Source of the DNA: Topomyia yanbarensis
Taxonomy: Eukaryota; Arthropoda; Insecta; Diptera; Culicidae
Direction of reading: 5' to 3'
DNA length: 64,000 nt
Assembly: GCF_030247195.1 (NCBI RefSeq)
Contig: NC_080672.1
Span: 376,378,166-376,442,165, forward strand
Part shown: piece by piece, positions 1-11,763 of the stretch
Position numbering within the stretch: position 1 is the stretch's first letter
Layout of the letters: the number at the start of each line of letters is the position of its first letter
Notes under the pieces: model-generated
Told to the model about the DNA's origin: nothing
What the model saw: only the letters and a program-made list of their open reading frames with translations
Database searches by the model: none
Position numbers and translations under genes: made by a program

Positions 1-380
1 GACCATTTTTAAATGAACCATATACACGAAAAAAGGGTTTTGGATTTATTTTCATTTAATATATGAAATAAGCAATCTAAGTAACTTAAAACACACCTTT
101 GGAAAAAAAAATCGTTAACCATCTTGTTGATTAGTGAATGTAATTAAACATTCCACTAAGATTCTCAAAATGTTTGTTTTGAAAATGATAGAAATTGTAG
201 CTTTCATATCAAGTAACCCACTAATGAATTAAATGTTCCAAAATTAGCGGAACACATCTTATTTGATCCGTAAAACAAAATAGTCCTTTCAGAAGCCCAT
301 AATAAGATGTCAATTAATTCGTTTCAATATGAAAAATAAATTCCAAAATTACTATTGAAAAAAATCTTTATAAAACACAA

Positions 381-739
381 AATACTTTTGAGCTACTCTA
401 ATAAGTAGTACTAGTAAATTTTTACTATTTTTACTATTAAAATAGAAATTCAGTGCACAAAAACTTCTTTAAAAAAATTTTTGAACCTTCACAACAAAAT
501 AATTTTTTTGAGCCACCCTAACGTATAATGAAATTTTTTTTACATGTGGTAATATCAAAAACGATATAGCACACGAAACATTAATATACACAACTTTCAA
601 GAACGATTTCGGAAAAAATATATTTTTGAGACACCCTAATGAATAGTAAACACTTATTTTTGAACTGTTTTAATATCAAAAACGAATTCAGCGTACAAAA
701 ATTACATAAAATCGTCGTGTGTCGTTATCAGCGTCAGTG
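381..739. repeat. Degenerate tandem repeat, about 119-bp period, three units
   Basis: Three diverged units follow one another. Each opens with a TTTTGAGnNACnCTAA core (near 385, 505 and 623) and ends with an AAAACGAATTCAGYGYACAAAAA-like stretch. Spacing between the cores is about 120 and 118 bp. The units are AT-rich and noncoding. The array is probably an old satellite-like expansion or part of a decayed element; its family is not recognised. Confidence 0.55.
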
Positions 740-783
740 ACGCTACGTTGGATTTTTTTTTACCATTTGGTATACGTAAGCTA

Positions 784-1056
784 AGGGATCATCCATAAAT
801 GACGTAGTATTATATGGGGGAGGGAGGAGTTTTGCATTTTATGATGATGTGTGACGACGGGGGGTACGGGGTCACGTCAGGCTACGTAGCTTTTTTAAAG
901 GGGATAACTAACATCGTTTCTTATTTAAAAAAAAAATACGGTGACAGGGGGGAGTTACCGTCTAGCTACGTAATTACCAGAGGGTATTTAGAGGTTTGTG
1001 ACGAAATGCTACGATGGTGGAGGGGGGTGTTAAAAATTACTCAAAAATGCTAACCA
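784..1056 (+). repeat. G-rich interspersed repeat fragment (CATCCATAAATGACGT type)
   Basis: The segment starts with a short 'ATCCATAAATGACGTAG' motif and contains several G-runs (GGGGGAGGGAGG, GACGGGGGG, GGAGGGGGG) and paired ACGTAG/CTACGT motifs. It resembles an interspersed repeat type common in insects in which a 'short-distance ATCCATAAA' end precedes G-rich tracts. A 79-codon open frame across it is not convincing as a gene because it only reads through the G-runs. The related end type with CCACGTGG occurs at 40.2 and 41.0 kb. Confidence 0.4.
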
Positions 1057-2154
1057 ACTCTGACGAAAAAAATCCATACACCATTCTGCAACGAAGCGTA
1101 ATTGTTCACCTTAAGCTTAACTTAAGCTGACCAACCATACGGAATTTGAAAGGAAAGTACGGATTTTTGGTCGTGTGTCCGGAAAAAATACTTATACGGA
1201 TTTGTTCGAAATTTGTACAAAATTTTCAACCTCAGTGGAAGTGAAAGTACTCCCGGGGCAACAAAAAGTCTTCCATAAATGAAGACAGACCAAATAACGT
1301 TGCAAACTAGTTCCCTAGGTTCCAAAAATGCAATTTTGTTAGCAAAAGGAAACCAGTCAATAAGAGTACTAAAAATCGATTTTTGTAAATTTTCTTATGA
1401 GCTAAGCTGGGACTAAGTAAACTTAACGATTTTTTCTTATATAAATAAAAATGTACTTTCATGTGTCTCGACAAGTTATTTAAATCGTTCTCCCAAGTTG
1501 GGTCGCATTTTTTTTAATTTAGTGTCTACCAGCCAAGTCGTTCTATCTAAACCGAAACACAATTAACCCAATTAATATCCGTTATGAAAAATGTAGAGCT
1601 CAATGCAAATATTTGGTTCAACTCAATTCGCCTGCTATGAAAATAGATACCATGATCCAGATTATACATTTTCTTTTTTAATCTTTTTAGCGCTTTACTG
1701 CTGCAGTTAGGCTGTATTTTGTAGTTCATAAGACATAATACAATTAAAATCTGCAGTGGAATCTTTCAAATTTTCCATTCACACAGATTATTAGGTTTTT
1801 CCTTTAATTTCATTTGAAAAGTTGAACCGAAAATCTCATCGTACTCGAAGAACATTAGATACAGAAAAGAGGTTGTTAAGTACAATATGGTATGTAATTT
1901 TACGTTAGATTTTCAACCTCGACAGATCACCACAGCAAGAATGAAAGTAACAGATTCTTTTGTTCTTCAGACGAGTCACACAATATGAGAGGAACCGTTT
2001 CTTGTTACATTCAGCATACGCATTACGGGGTTTGCTATAGGCGATTGTAAGCCAACGTCTTTGGAATTTTCTAGTTGCTGTACAATAAGTGCTGATGATG
2101 AAATGTGTAGTGCTGTAATCGAGTATGGTTAGAGGAGCATAAATCAATCTTCAG
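1057..2154. other. No recognisable feature
   Basis: AT-rich sequence with only short open frames on either strand. No terminal repeats, RNA gene or family motif was recognised. Confidence 0.5.
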
Positions 2155-2929
2155 CATAAACGTACAGCAACGCCTTGTGCAGGATAAAAGGCTTCCATAG
2201 CTTTGTTTCAAGAACCGTGAAGGAAACATCTATGTTGGGGAACTTTTTAACCCCGTCTTCGTAGCTTTTATTAAGAACGGCATGATAAATCCACGTGAAA
2301 TGCCTCGTGCATGTATATTTGCGAATATTGATATTGACGCATGTCTTGTATCCGATCTTACAACTTGCGATATTTGTGTTGTCACGGTACATATGACTGT
2401 TGAAAACATAAACATCTATTGTTTGGCATAGTTGCCGTATAATGAACCATCACCCTCTGATGATTTCAAAAGGGTATCATCATCATGTGGCAGAAACGGG
2501 TTTCCCTTCATAATCGACAGTGATGCAAATGCCCACCACATAATTTGGGGCAGCTCAAATATCAATTTGAGAGGCATCGAATTAATGGAATACTTAAGTA
2601 GTACAAATCTGCACATTCTTAACGCAAAAAGCCGCCCAACATTTGCACGAGCTGGCAGAGAAGAGGTGTTAGATGCAACTCTCTGCTCTGACGGTATTAC
2701 GCATGAGTTAACAAACTGGCTCGTACCAAACGAGCTCGAACCGTCGCTATCTGATCCTAAGTACATCGTCTTTGATCATTTAAACGTCTCGCTAGATATC
2801 GTCACACAACGTGATCCAAAATCTACAAACTGTGACCTACGAAGAGGGTTTAGCTCATTCATAGTAGCAGCATACCAAGAAGCTTGTTCGCTTCGAGTTT
2901 TGCGTGCTTCTAGAGGAACACCGGACTAG
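2155..2929 (+). pseudogene. Non-LTR retrotransposon endonuclease (EEP) domain relic
   Basis: The plus-strand translation follows the apurinic-like endonuclease of non-LTR retrotransposons. An N-terminal part (IQQRLVQDK, then PRACIFANIDIDACL, then DICVVTV) precedes a 165-codon open segment from about 2432 with FIIDSDANAHHIIWGSS, an NLHILNAKSRPTF stretch and EEVLDATLCSDGI. The SDANAHH motif is the conserved catalytic Asp/Asn region. In-frame stops occur near 2190 and just before LPYNEP. The usual terminal Ser-Asp-His motif reads SDPKYIVFD, so the catalytic His appears lost. No ORF1 or RT follows. The clade is uncertain (R1, LOA or Jockey group). Inactive. Confidence 0.8.
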
Positions 2930-2964
2930 TTCGACTCGAAAAGTTATGTAGAAAAGCTTTTTTT

Positions 2965-3345
2965 GCCATAAAAAATGGGGTGCCGACAACCGATTTTAGT
3001 AACCTTTTTGAAAACTGAACAAAAATAATAATTGTGGCGAACTTTTCGGTACCATTCAATGTTGAATCTCAAAATAGAATAAATTTACAACGTAAATATT
3101 CAATTCGCATACTTTTTCGATCGATTAACTTCTTTCTATAACACTAAGCAAGTCATAATAAAAAAACTTTTAAGTAGAGTTTCGCTTGTTCAAAAAATAT
3201 ATTCGAGACTGTTTGCTTCAGCAATCGCCACAAGAAGATCGTGCTAATATTACACATAAATGGTATTTATCAGAATGTCCATGACTACTTTCTGTCAAAA
3301 GTTACGTTGGGGTGCCGACAACCGACCAGTGCCGGCAACCGATCA
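2965..3345. repeat. Interspersed repeat A, copy 1 (GCCGACAACCGA family)
   Basis: This segment is matched by eye at 41800-42070. Shared blocks include ATTGTGGCGAAC, CATACTTTTTCGATCGAT, CTTCTTTCTATAACACT and AAAACTTTTAAG, ending in CGACAACCGACCAGTG. The motif GGTGCCGACAACCGA occurs near both ends here (2981 and 3311). Noncoding; probably a MITE or part of a larger decayed element. Confidence 0.6.
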
Positions 3346-3600
3346 CTTTCTTGTACTAATTGACAAACACAACTGAAATTGTATTATAGAGAATGGAAAA
3401 ACGTCATTTTCAATCAAAAGGCGTTTAACAAAAATCTCCCGAAATGTTTATATGTTTATAGTTGACGAGAATATTGCTCCAATGAAAACAATTACTTCAT
3501 GAAATGATACCTTTTTTGAAAGTTATTCGCGTTTCTCCATCATACTCTATCCACATTCAAATGTGTATCATTTGAAAGACTAAAAAAAAATTACATTTGG
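3346..3600. repeat. Partial copy of foldback family B (one arm plus loop)
   Basis: ACTAATTGACAAACA... up to GCGTTTAACAAAAATCT matches the arm of the 8.3-12.3 kb foldback. The following GTTATTCGCGTTTCTCCATC stretch matches the reverse complement of that element's loop (about 8745-8815). Together they correspond to the right half of that hairpin, read in reverse. A related outer end lies at 5190-5412. Confidence 0.55.
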
Positions 3601-4011
3601 AGAAGCTTTTAATAAAAAAGGTTTTCCTTACAACAACTTTTAACATATTTTATAATTCATACTATTTGCAGTCAAAAATACAATTTTGGCGTAAGACTAC
3701 GTCTTTGTTTTAGATATAGGGGTGCTCGTTGCAAATTCTACAAAAATGGTATGTAACGAAAAGTGGTCCAATTTTAAACGCATATAATTCAGCCATCTCA
3801 CGATAAATTTTCTAATTTTTTGTGCATGTCGCCCCGAAATACTTCTCAGAATAGATTCCAATAGATAAATCCAAAGATTTTAGATATCATGGCTTTAAAA
3901 ATTTAAATAATGAGCAACCTAGTCAAAATATCGCGCATTTATACACAGAAGATAGCGCTTCCCTAGTCCAGCACGACAGATTTGTGTACCTAGCGCGCTA
4001 CGCTTCTATGA

Positions 4012-4094
4012 ATGACGTCGTCATCGACTATTTAAACGGACGGATTTCGGCGAACACGCTCAGTTACCTGTTGAGCGGCAGGCGAAGCAGATCA
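4012..4094 (+). promoter_or_regulatory. Putative core promoter: CRE-like site, TATA, Inr, DPE
   Basis: A TGACGTCGTCA site (4013-4023) lies just upstream of TATTTAAA (4029-4036). An arthropod-type initiator TCAGTT follows with its A at 4062, so the TATA-like box sits at about -33. AGATC begins exactly at +28 (4089), the canonical position and consensus (RGWYV) of a downstream promoter element. The 150 bp downstream is more GC-rich than its surroundings and noncoding. It could be the start of a host gene with a noncoding first exon, or a retrotransposon promoter. No coding partner is visible. Function is inferred from motif spacing only. Confidence 0.4.
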
Positions 4095-5189
4095 CTGCGC
4101 TGTGTGCTTTTACAGCCAGTCTAGCTGAGTTAGAAGTCCGTTACACTGTCTGTGGAAGTACGCTACCCAGTGAATGCGAATGAGCTTGTCCGTTCAAACA
4201 CTATGCTATCTTTTGTGTTGTGCTCGTTTCCAGCACACTGTTATGTATAATTATTCGTACACAAAATAGTTTGTACATGCGAGCTCCATTTGCAAACACG
4301 GTTAACATAGTGTCGTGGTATTGGTTGTCTCTTTTGCTCTACTCATCATCATCAGCGTTTATTCATTTTTTTTTTTGTTTGAGGGGAATGTGTAGGTAGG
4401 TAGATCTAATTTGTTACTAAATTGCAAAACGAAACTTACGTTCGATCCATTCATTGATTCATTTCCCCATCACGTGATTCATTTCCACTCAGCCTATAGT
4501 ATTTTGATTCTACTAATAGGTACATACTACAAAGCCTGTTTATGAATGAATACACTGCTACTTGAAAAACCGTTGCAAAAACGCATCTTGTCCATATATA
4601 AAATTGTTTTCGATTCTTATATATTTATAGTTTCGATATATGATTAAGACCACTGCATTCGCTATATTTGTATGCGTACTTTAGGAAAGTTACAATAATA
4701 GCAAAATATAACTAGAATGCTTGATCTATACATGAAATGTGATTATATTGTCTTAAATTTGATTTTTCTTCTTTCACACAATCGAAAAGTTTTTAAAAGC
4801 TAATCTTCTGCTATAAAGATTTAGTTCCAGATATTAGTTCGGTCACAGTTTTCTGTCTTGTTTCTTCAGATCTTCTTAAATAAGTTTAATCGGATTCGAT
4901 CACCTACTACAAAAGAAATGACCTGATAACCAAGAAGGTTTGGTTCAATATGTAATATTCGATGTTGATTAGTTGTGATTAAACCATACGTAAGAAATCT
5001 ATTTGATTTATTATTACTATAAATGTACTAAGAAAATAAATATTTTACATTAAGTATAGTCCTACGTCTATAGCTCGTGCAACTCCACAGGGCTGCCCAT
5101 TGTAGTTTTTTATTGAATGTGGTTCCTAATAAAATTATTCGAAAATGTAGTAGTTTTCGAGATATTAAAAAATAGTTATTACGCGATTT
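4095..5189. other. No recognisable gene; candidate leader then AT-rich DNA
   Basis: About 4095-4260 would be the transcribed leader of the candidate promoter. The rest is AT-rich with only short frames. No splice-linked coding exon could be recognised. Confidence 0.4.
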
Positions 5190-5412
5190 AAATTTGCAAC
5201 AATTTTTTTTTGGTTTTGTCAAAAATGACACAACATTTTCTCGGTGTATATTTCTTTATACTGAAGTATTTATTCCCTGTAACTCGTTCTTAGATAGATT
5301 TGCTGTATAAAATACGGTAGTCGAATTAATTTTTTTAAAGCATTGCACGCTAAAACGTCTACAGCCTTTTGAAAAATTGCTCTTGTATCGTAATGTTGTA
5401 ATTGCCTCAGAA
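5190..5412. repeat. Foldback family B, outer end
   Basis: Matches 12290-12450 by eye. Shared blocks are GTATATTTYTTT, TGTAACTCGTTCTYAGATAG, TTGYTGTATAAAATA and CCTTTTGAAAAATTGCTCTTG. Together with 3346-3600 it suggests an old, expanded copy of the same foldback family spanning 3.3-5.4 kb. Confidence 0.55.
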
Positions 5413-5464
5413 AATCATGGAGACTCATAATCCAAACACAACTGCAAAGCTCTGTTCGAATCGG

Positions 5465-5674
5465 CAGTGGCAGATCCAGGGAGAAGGTCTTGGAAAATTT
5501 CAAGTTACTTTCAATGTTATATTAGTTTCAAACTCAAAATAATTTCAAACCAAATTTGTCTAACAAAACTGATATTCATTAAAAAAGTTTATTACGTTTT
5601 ACGAATTGTACAATATTCATTTTAAAATCAAAGTTTAAAACCCCTCCCGAATTTTTTTTCTGGATCCGCCCCTG
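5465..5674. mobile_element. hAT-type MITE, 210 bp
   Basis: The ends are CAGTGGCAGATCCAGG and, on the opposite strand, CAGGGGCGGATCCAG. The element is flanked on both sides by the identical 8-bp duplication CGAATCGG (5457-5464 and 5675-5682). CAG...CTG ends with 8-bp TSDs are the signature of hAT transposition. There is no coding capacity, so it would have depended on a hAT transposase elsewhere. It is inserted next to foldback family B. Confidence 0.88.
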
Positions 5675-5929
5675 CGAATCGGCGATGGTTCTATGGTATG
5701 GTCTGCCGGTTTCTCGTGGAATCCCTTATATATGTTTCAGACCAATAATCTGTAAATTTTTTAAACATAGAAATCTGAAATTCGTGCACGGTGTTCGCTA
5801 GACATGCCGCATTTGCAATGTAGCAGTAGTGGCGTTTTGTACACAACTTTTTAATGTTTTTCGTTCATCCATTTCAATTATGCAACTCTTGCTATCCACT
5901 TGATTTATCTGTATTATAGTACCCATTTT

Positions 5930-6280
5930 ATTCATTCTAAGAATTTTATTGATTTTGATTACGTTTGGTAATAATGTTATTTTTCCATTTTATTCATTTT
6001 ATGCACTTTATTTATTTGCTTTGATTTGTTTTATTTTTTTAAATAATTTTTTCATTTAACTTATTCTGTATTATTTTTCATTATTTTCATCAATTCATTG
6101 CTTACATTAATCAATTTTATTTTCATGTTGTTTATTAAAATAATATAATTCATTCAGTTCATTTGATACTTTTCATTTATTTTGCTAATATTATTTATTT
6201 TATTGATTTTATTCGTTTAATTTTCTTTAGTAGTTTTATTTATTTTATTAAGTTTACTAGTTTAGTAGTTTTTAATCAAA
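5930..6280. repeat. TTTAT/ATTCA-rich low-complexity DNA
   Basis: The sequence is dominated by imperfect TTTATTTTATTCATTTTA-like runs, similar in style to the flanks of the 47-kb minisatellite. The open frames through it are compositional. Confidence 0.6.
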
Positions 6281-6440
6281 ATCCTTTTTACAAGCTAACG
6301 TTTACAGTAAGAAAGAATTGGTTAATTGGTCTTGAAGGAATCGTTCTCACCGCGGTGTTTCGGGATTCCGTCCATTTTCCAAACTTGTGTAAATATTCTG
6401 TATTTTTTTGCTGTAGATCAAGCTACGGCCATTTTCTATA

Positions 6441-8219
6441 CACTGATAGAATATATTCGTAAATCGCTATGCATTAGTTTCGTACAGATAATTTTCATAA
6501 AATGTACGAATTTTTCGTGAATCGTTCGTAGTTCTTTTTTTCGTGAATCGTTCGTAGTTCTATTGAAACACATTTATTTTTTGTTACGAGTTTTTCGTGA
6601 AAACCACGAAACGACTTTCGTTGGCTTATTACGAAACAGCTTCGTTTGGCAAACGAATTGTTCGCTGCTATATACGAATATCTTTATAATATTTACGAGC
6701 ACCATTCGTCGAACCGTCGACGTCAACAGAGCTTCAATATGGAGTCATTGTTGCTATATGTCATATAATTGTTGATGATCACGACGGTCTCGGTCTGACT
6801 ATTTAGTAGCCGTATCCGTGTCCGCTGGTTTCAGGAAGATTTTCTAAACCTCTTCCGCTTCTAGTTTATCCAGCATCTGGAACAGTACGGATTCAGTTGA
6901 GCCATCGCAAACTCGATGCTTTGTATGAATAATTTTGAGTTTTTCTCTGCCGGAGCAATATCAAAAGAATATGCTATTAAATACGAAAACTTCTCTTAGA
7001 TTAACGAAATGAATTCGTGCGACCAACGAGATTGTTCGTAAAATACATAGACGTTTATTAAAATAAACAAAACATTTCGTTTCATTCACGAAAATTAATG
7101 TTGTTTTCAACGACAACATTTGTGCATTGTACATTAAATAAGTAAAATTCACGAAAACTTTCGTTCATCAGGCGACCATTTCTTGATATCACAATAAACT
7201 CGATTTTGCCAGATCTGTTTTTTTAACTAAAAAAATCGGTGTTGCCAAACATCGATCCCAAAAGATCGAATGAAAAAATAAGAAGACAATAAATACGAAA
7301 ACTTTTCTAAGATGAACGAAATGAATTCGTGCAACCAACGAAGTCGTTCGTAATATACACAAACATTTATTGAAATAAACGAATGATTTCATTTCATTCA
7401 CGAAAAATAATGTCGTTATCAACGATAACATTCGTGCCATGTACACCAGATAAGTAAAAGTTACTAAAACTTTTGTTCATCAAGCGTCCAATTCTTTACA
7501 CCACAATCTTTCTAGTACTCAATAATGATGAGCAGGTTGAAATAGAATCGAATTTGCTACATCGATCTTTTTAATTTATAAAAAATAGGTGCTGTCAAAC
7601 ATTGATCCTTCGAATGCGACAAACGAAATCGTTTGTAATATACATAAACGTTTATTAAAATACACGAAACATTTCGTTTCGTTCACGAAAAATAATGTCG
7701 TTATCAACGATTACATTCGTGCAATGTAAACTAAATAAGTAAAATTTACGAAAACTTTCGTTCGTCAAGCGGCCATTTCTTCGTACCACAATAAAATCGA
7801 TTTGGCCACATCCATTTTTTTTAAATAAAAAAAATCGATGTTGTCAAATATCGATCCCAAAAGATCGACTGAAAACAATAAGAGGATAATAAATACGAAC
7901 ACTTTTCTAAGATAAACGAAATTAATTCGTGCGACCAACGAAATCGTTCGTAATTTACAGACACGTTTATTAAAATAAACAAAACATTTCGTTTCATTCA
8001 CGAAAAATAATGTCGTTATCAACGATAACATTCGTGCAGTATACATTAAACGTGTAAAATTTACGAAAGATTTCGTTCACCAAGCGGCCATTCTTGTTCA
8101 TGAAATGAATGAAACCTACTATTTAGAATGCACGAAAATACTTCGTTGCAGAAAACGACGAATGAATTCGTGTATTGTATGATCGATTTCATTATATTTA
8201 CGAATTTATATTATCAGTG
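6441..8219 (+). mobile_element. ACGAA-rich nonautonomous DNA element, copy 1
   Basis: The ends are inverted repeats: CACTGATAGAATATATTCG at 6441 and its complement TATTATCAGTG ending at 8219, preceded by TTTACGAATTTA. TATA flanks both ends (6437-6440 and 8220-8223), fitting a TA or TATA target. The left third has ACGAA-rich sequence plus a unique piece (CGCAAACTCGATG... GCCGGAGCAATATCA). The right two thirds hold about 300-bp tandem units. No transposase is present. A second, reversed copy lies at 52258-54005. The TA target suggests Tc1/mariner-type mobilisation (inference). Confidence 0.75.
6962..8075 (-). repeat. About 300-bp tandem units inside the ACGAA element
   Basis: Anchors 'TTCGTTCATCAAGCGGCCAT' or close variants recur near 7155, 7462, 7752 and 8066 (spacing about 290-315 bp). 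Each unit contains AACGAAACATTTCGTTTC, an ATCGATTT...AAATCGAT pair and CGTTATCAACGATAACATTCGTG, so units are themselves rich in short palindromes. On the minus strand, units stay open over 60-90 codons with a shared LSLxTTLxFVNExKxFVYFNK-like translation. I regard this as similarity between units, not a proven gene. Confidence 0.7.
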
Positions 8220-9689
8220 TATAGAGGGAGAAAAGGTTTATAGATGGAGAAAAAGTTACAAGTTACAGGTTAATGAATGATTGTGTATGAAAAAATATAC
8301 ATTGAAAAATGTGTCATTTTTCACAAAAATAAAAAAAATATGCTAAAAATTTAAATTCAAAAAATCAATTTTTTAAATTTTTTATATTTTGTCAACAAAA
8401 ACTTAAAGAGAAAAGAAACATTTTGAATGTGATTGCATGATGGAGAACTTGTCGGTAAAAAAGTTTTTCTAACAATAACATTATTCATGGTTTTAAATTT
8501 CATACTAATTGGCAAACAAAACTGTAATTTTATTACAGAATATAATTCTAAGTATTATTTTAAATCAAAACGCATTTAACAAAAATCTTCTAAAATGTGA
8601 TAATTGTCGGGATATTTGGAATTTTACTTTCCCTTTGATACCAAGGCGATATTGTAAACCATTTGAAGGCTGCATGAAAACTAACTAAAATATGATTCAA
8701 CTATATGGTTCAATCATCAGAACCTACGTCTTTTACGTCTTGAAAATGATAAACATTAGATTGTTGACATTCTATGATGGGTAACGCGAATAACTTTTAA
8801 AACGGGCAAAATTACACGACTTAATCGTTTTGTTGGAGTAAAATTCCAAATATCTCGACAACTACCACATTTTAGAAAAATTTTGTTAAATGCATTTTGA
8901 TTTAAAGTGATACTTCGAATTATATTCTGTATTAAATTACAGTTTTGTATGTCAGTTAGTATGATATTTAAAAATATGTACAGGTCGGACTCGATTATCC
9001 GGGGATTTGAAAAAAATCTCACCCCGGATAATCGAATCAAATTTTTTTTGCGTTTTTTCATGAATTTAAGCTTCATTCGTGGAGAAATTGGAAATAAAAT
9101 GACTAGGACAAATTTTCCTATTATGGTAAATATAAATGTACCTATTTTGGCCCTAGTCGATTTTTCAGACTTTCAGGGTGTGATTTGTATTTTCAGTTGG
9201 TATTCATTTATTATTCATATTGGTAACGAGTTAACGATATGTATCAGTTGCTTATAGCTATTTGTACAAGAATTCGAAGATAAACTTTTTAATAAGGTAT
9301 GTCTTTTGCAATACAAGTCAAACTCGATTACCCAGGGCTTAGATTTTCCGAGGTAACTGATTCGATTACTCGAATACCAGAAATAAATTTAATAAGTAAA
9401 CTGGGGGTCGTCTGTTTCTTGGCTCCAGTTTAATTTACGTGGAGTGTCACATATCACAGCTAACATGTCTAGTCATTCTAATTAGAAGAGTGCGTGTTGC
9501 GCACCCACAAAGAGATCCTTGTCCTTGTAGCATCATTTAGTTGACATATGCTGGATTGTCAGGTAATAACTACGCGTGTAGTCTTCGCAAACTGTACCAC
9601 TCATACTTGTCACTAGCGAAGGACTACCAGGTTCCCGGGCGCCTCAGCGAGAAGTACTGCTGGCGCCCTCTTTACATAGCCTATCATCC

Positions 9690-9760
9690 ATCTTTGCTTG
9701 AGCTACCCAAGAATTGAAATCACCTCCAGTGACGGCCGGGTCTCTTTTTAGAATCTCGTT
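9690..9760 (-). pseudogene. Short endonuclease-domain fragment of a non-LTR element
   Basis: The minus-strand translation gives DPAVTGGDFNSWVAQAKMDD, resembling the catalytic GDFNAW motif of R1/Jockey-type endonucleases. The similarity does not extend convincingly in either direction. It lies within the pogo-like element. A chance match is possible. Confidence 0.35.
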
Positions 9761-10904
9761 AACCATTTCTTGACCAACTTTTTTCTACCACGTATAGGGT
9801 CCCAAAACTATTTTTCCTTAAAACTGTTGGCGTCAAGAAACACGAAAAACCTGGTTTAAGAAAGATAGGTGCTTCTTTTGCTGCTGCTCAATATTTACCT
9901 TCCGATCTAGTCCAATTGCATGAAAAAGGTAATTGAGGGCAATCTAAACTAGAAAGTTTTAGCAGTTTTCAATAATATTCCCAGGCTAAGAAAATATTCC
10001 AAAATTTCATTTTCGCCGTTAACAGAAACTATCCCTGGCAGCACTGCTTCAGCGGAACCCAACCAGATTAATTGTAATAACTTCTGTTCTAATGCTAATA
10101 TTTATAACTTTTAGTGCTCAAATGAAAGATCTTAGTCGCAGTTATTAGCCTTACTTGACGTTGTGTAAACCAAACGTTATAGTCATATAGAAACATGGTT
10201 GTTCATCAACCAGAAGGGCACGAACGGGTTAAAGATGCTATTGGAATTCTGAGCAGGAATCACTTATTGATACATATGATATGGGGATAATGGGAGAAGA
10301 GCAATATTGTTTGTGTCAAAGTCCACTGGAACTCAAAGCAGGATATTCATCAGAATATTACACCGGATTCCAATGATAATAGGACCATGATTCTGTCAGT
10401 ATCTGAAATAAAGCATAATCTTCAGCAGAATTCTATCTTGAGAAATATTCCACTAGACATTTAAGAAGCTTTTCTCTAGAATCCTACATCAAAATTCAGA
10501 GAAAAAGCCGTAGAAATACGTATAAATATTGAATCGAAGTTCTGAAATAGATTCCATTGGGATGCTAAGAAAACTTCGATCAGAATCTTGTAAAGTATCC
10601 AAACAGAATCCTGAGAAGCATGTCATCATTATCCCAAGAGTTAGCCAGAAACCGACCGAGCAATGTAGGTATAATGACGTTTTATGTGGCCTACAGTAAC
10701 CGATGTATTAGGAGGAAAATGTACTTTTAGTGTAAAATTAAAAAGTTGCATATTTGGCAATATTGGCATTAAAAACTTTTCATTTTTTTTTGGAATCCCT
10801 ACACAAATCTTTAAAAAAATATCTCGCTGATTGATTCTAGTGCAAACAGTACCAGAGATATAATCCGAAGAAAAACATTTTTTTAAACAATTTGTTAAAA
10901 TTAA

Positions 10905-11763
10905 CCGTTATGTGCCAACGAGGGTACCCGGGTACCCACAAATTAAAATGCTCATAACTATGGCTTCCTTTAACCGATTTTGACACTTTTAGATGTTATA
11001 GATTCAGGAACTCGTCCACTTTTCGATTCTGTAACATTGAACCGGATGAATGGATCTGGTTCTTGGTGATCCGGATTTTCCTGAGTAATGTTCCAGTACT
11101 AGGGTATGATTTGTAAATTTAAATAATGCCCTAGCAAAATGAGTATCAAAACACTTCAAATTGTCTCGGAAGTCTATTATTTATTGTTACGGGACCCTAT
11201 GGTAGTTTGAAAAATGGAATTGGAATGGAATGGCCATTCACGGCCCTACGGGAACCTGCTCCGGAATGTCCGTTCCGTGGTGAAATCACCAAATGGTTCC
11301 AATACCATGAGATACAGTCTATTGATGCTATGCCAAGAATTTTGATACCCATATTGCTAGTATTCCATTGATATTCACAAATAGTATCCAAGCACTGGAA
11401 CATGCTTCCGGAAATCCGGATTCCCGAGAACCGGTTGAAATAACCCGATTCATTTTTACCAAGTCTAAAAGTGGATGAGTTCTTGAATCCAAAACACCCA
11501 AAAGCATCAAAATCGGTTGGAAATTACCTTAGCTATTGGCATTTCAGTTTTGGGGGTACCCGGGCCTGTGACGTAGTAAAAAATTCAGGAGCCCCTCCTC
11601 ACTGCTTTCTTACTACATCAAAAACATTATTACCCCAAAAACTTGATTTAGTGAAGTTCCAAGATGTCACAAAGTTTCAATTTCCAGCTACGGATAAAAC
11701 ATCGGAATTTCATTATTTTTCAACCTAAAAAGGTATCCGGGTACCGCGTCGGACACATAACGG
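10905..11763. mobile_element. TTAA-flanked MITE, 859 bp
   Basis: TIRs of about 35 bp begin CCGTTATGTG and share GGTACCCGG further in. The right end is the complement ACACATAACGG. Both ends are flanked by TTAA (10901-10904 and 11764-11767), the target duplication of piggyBac-type transposases. The interior carries palindromic GGTACCCGGGTACC and no transposase. It is nested inside the pogo-like element and so is younger. Assignment to piggyBac rests on the TTAA alone. Confidence 0.8.
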
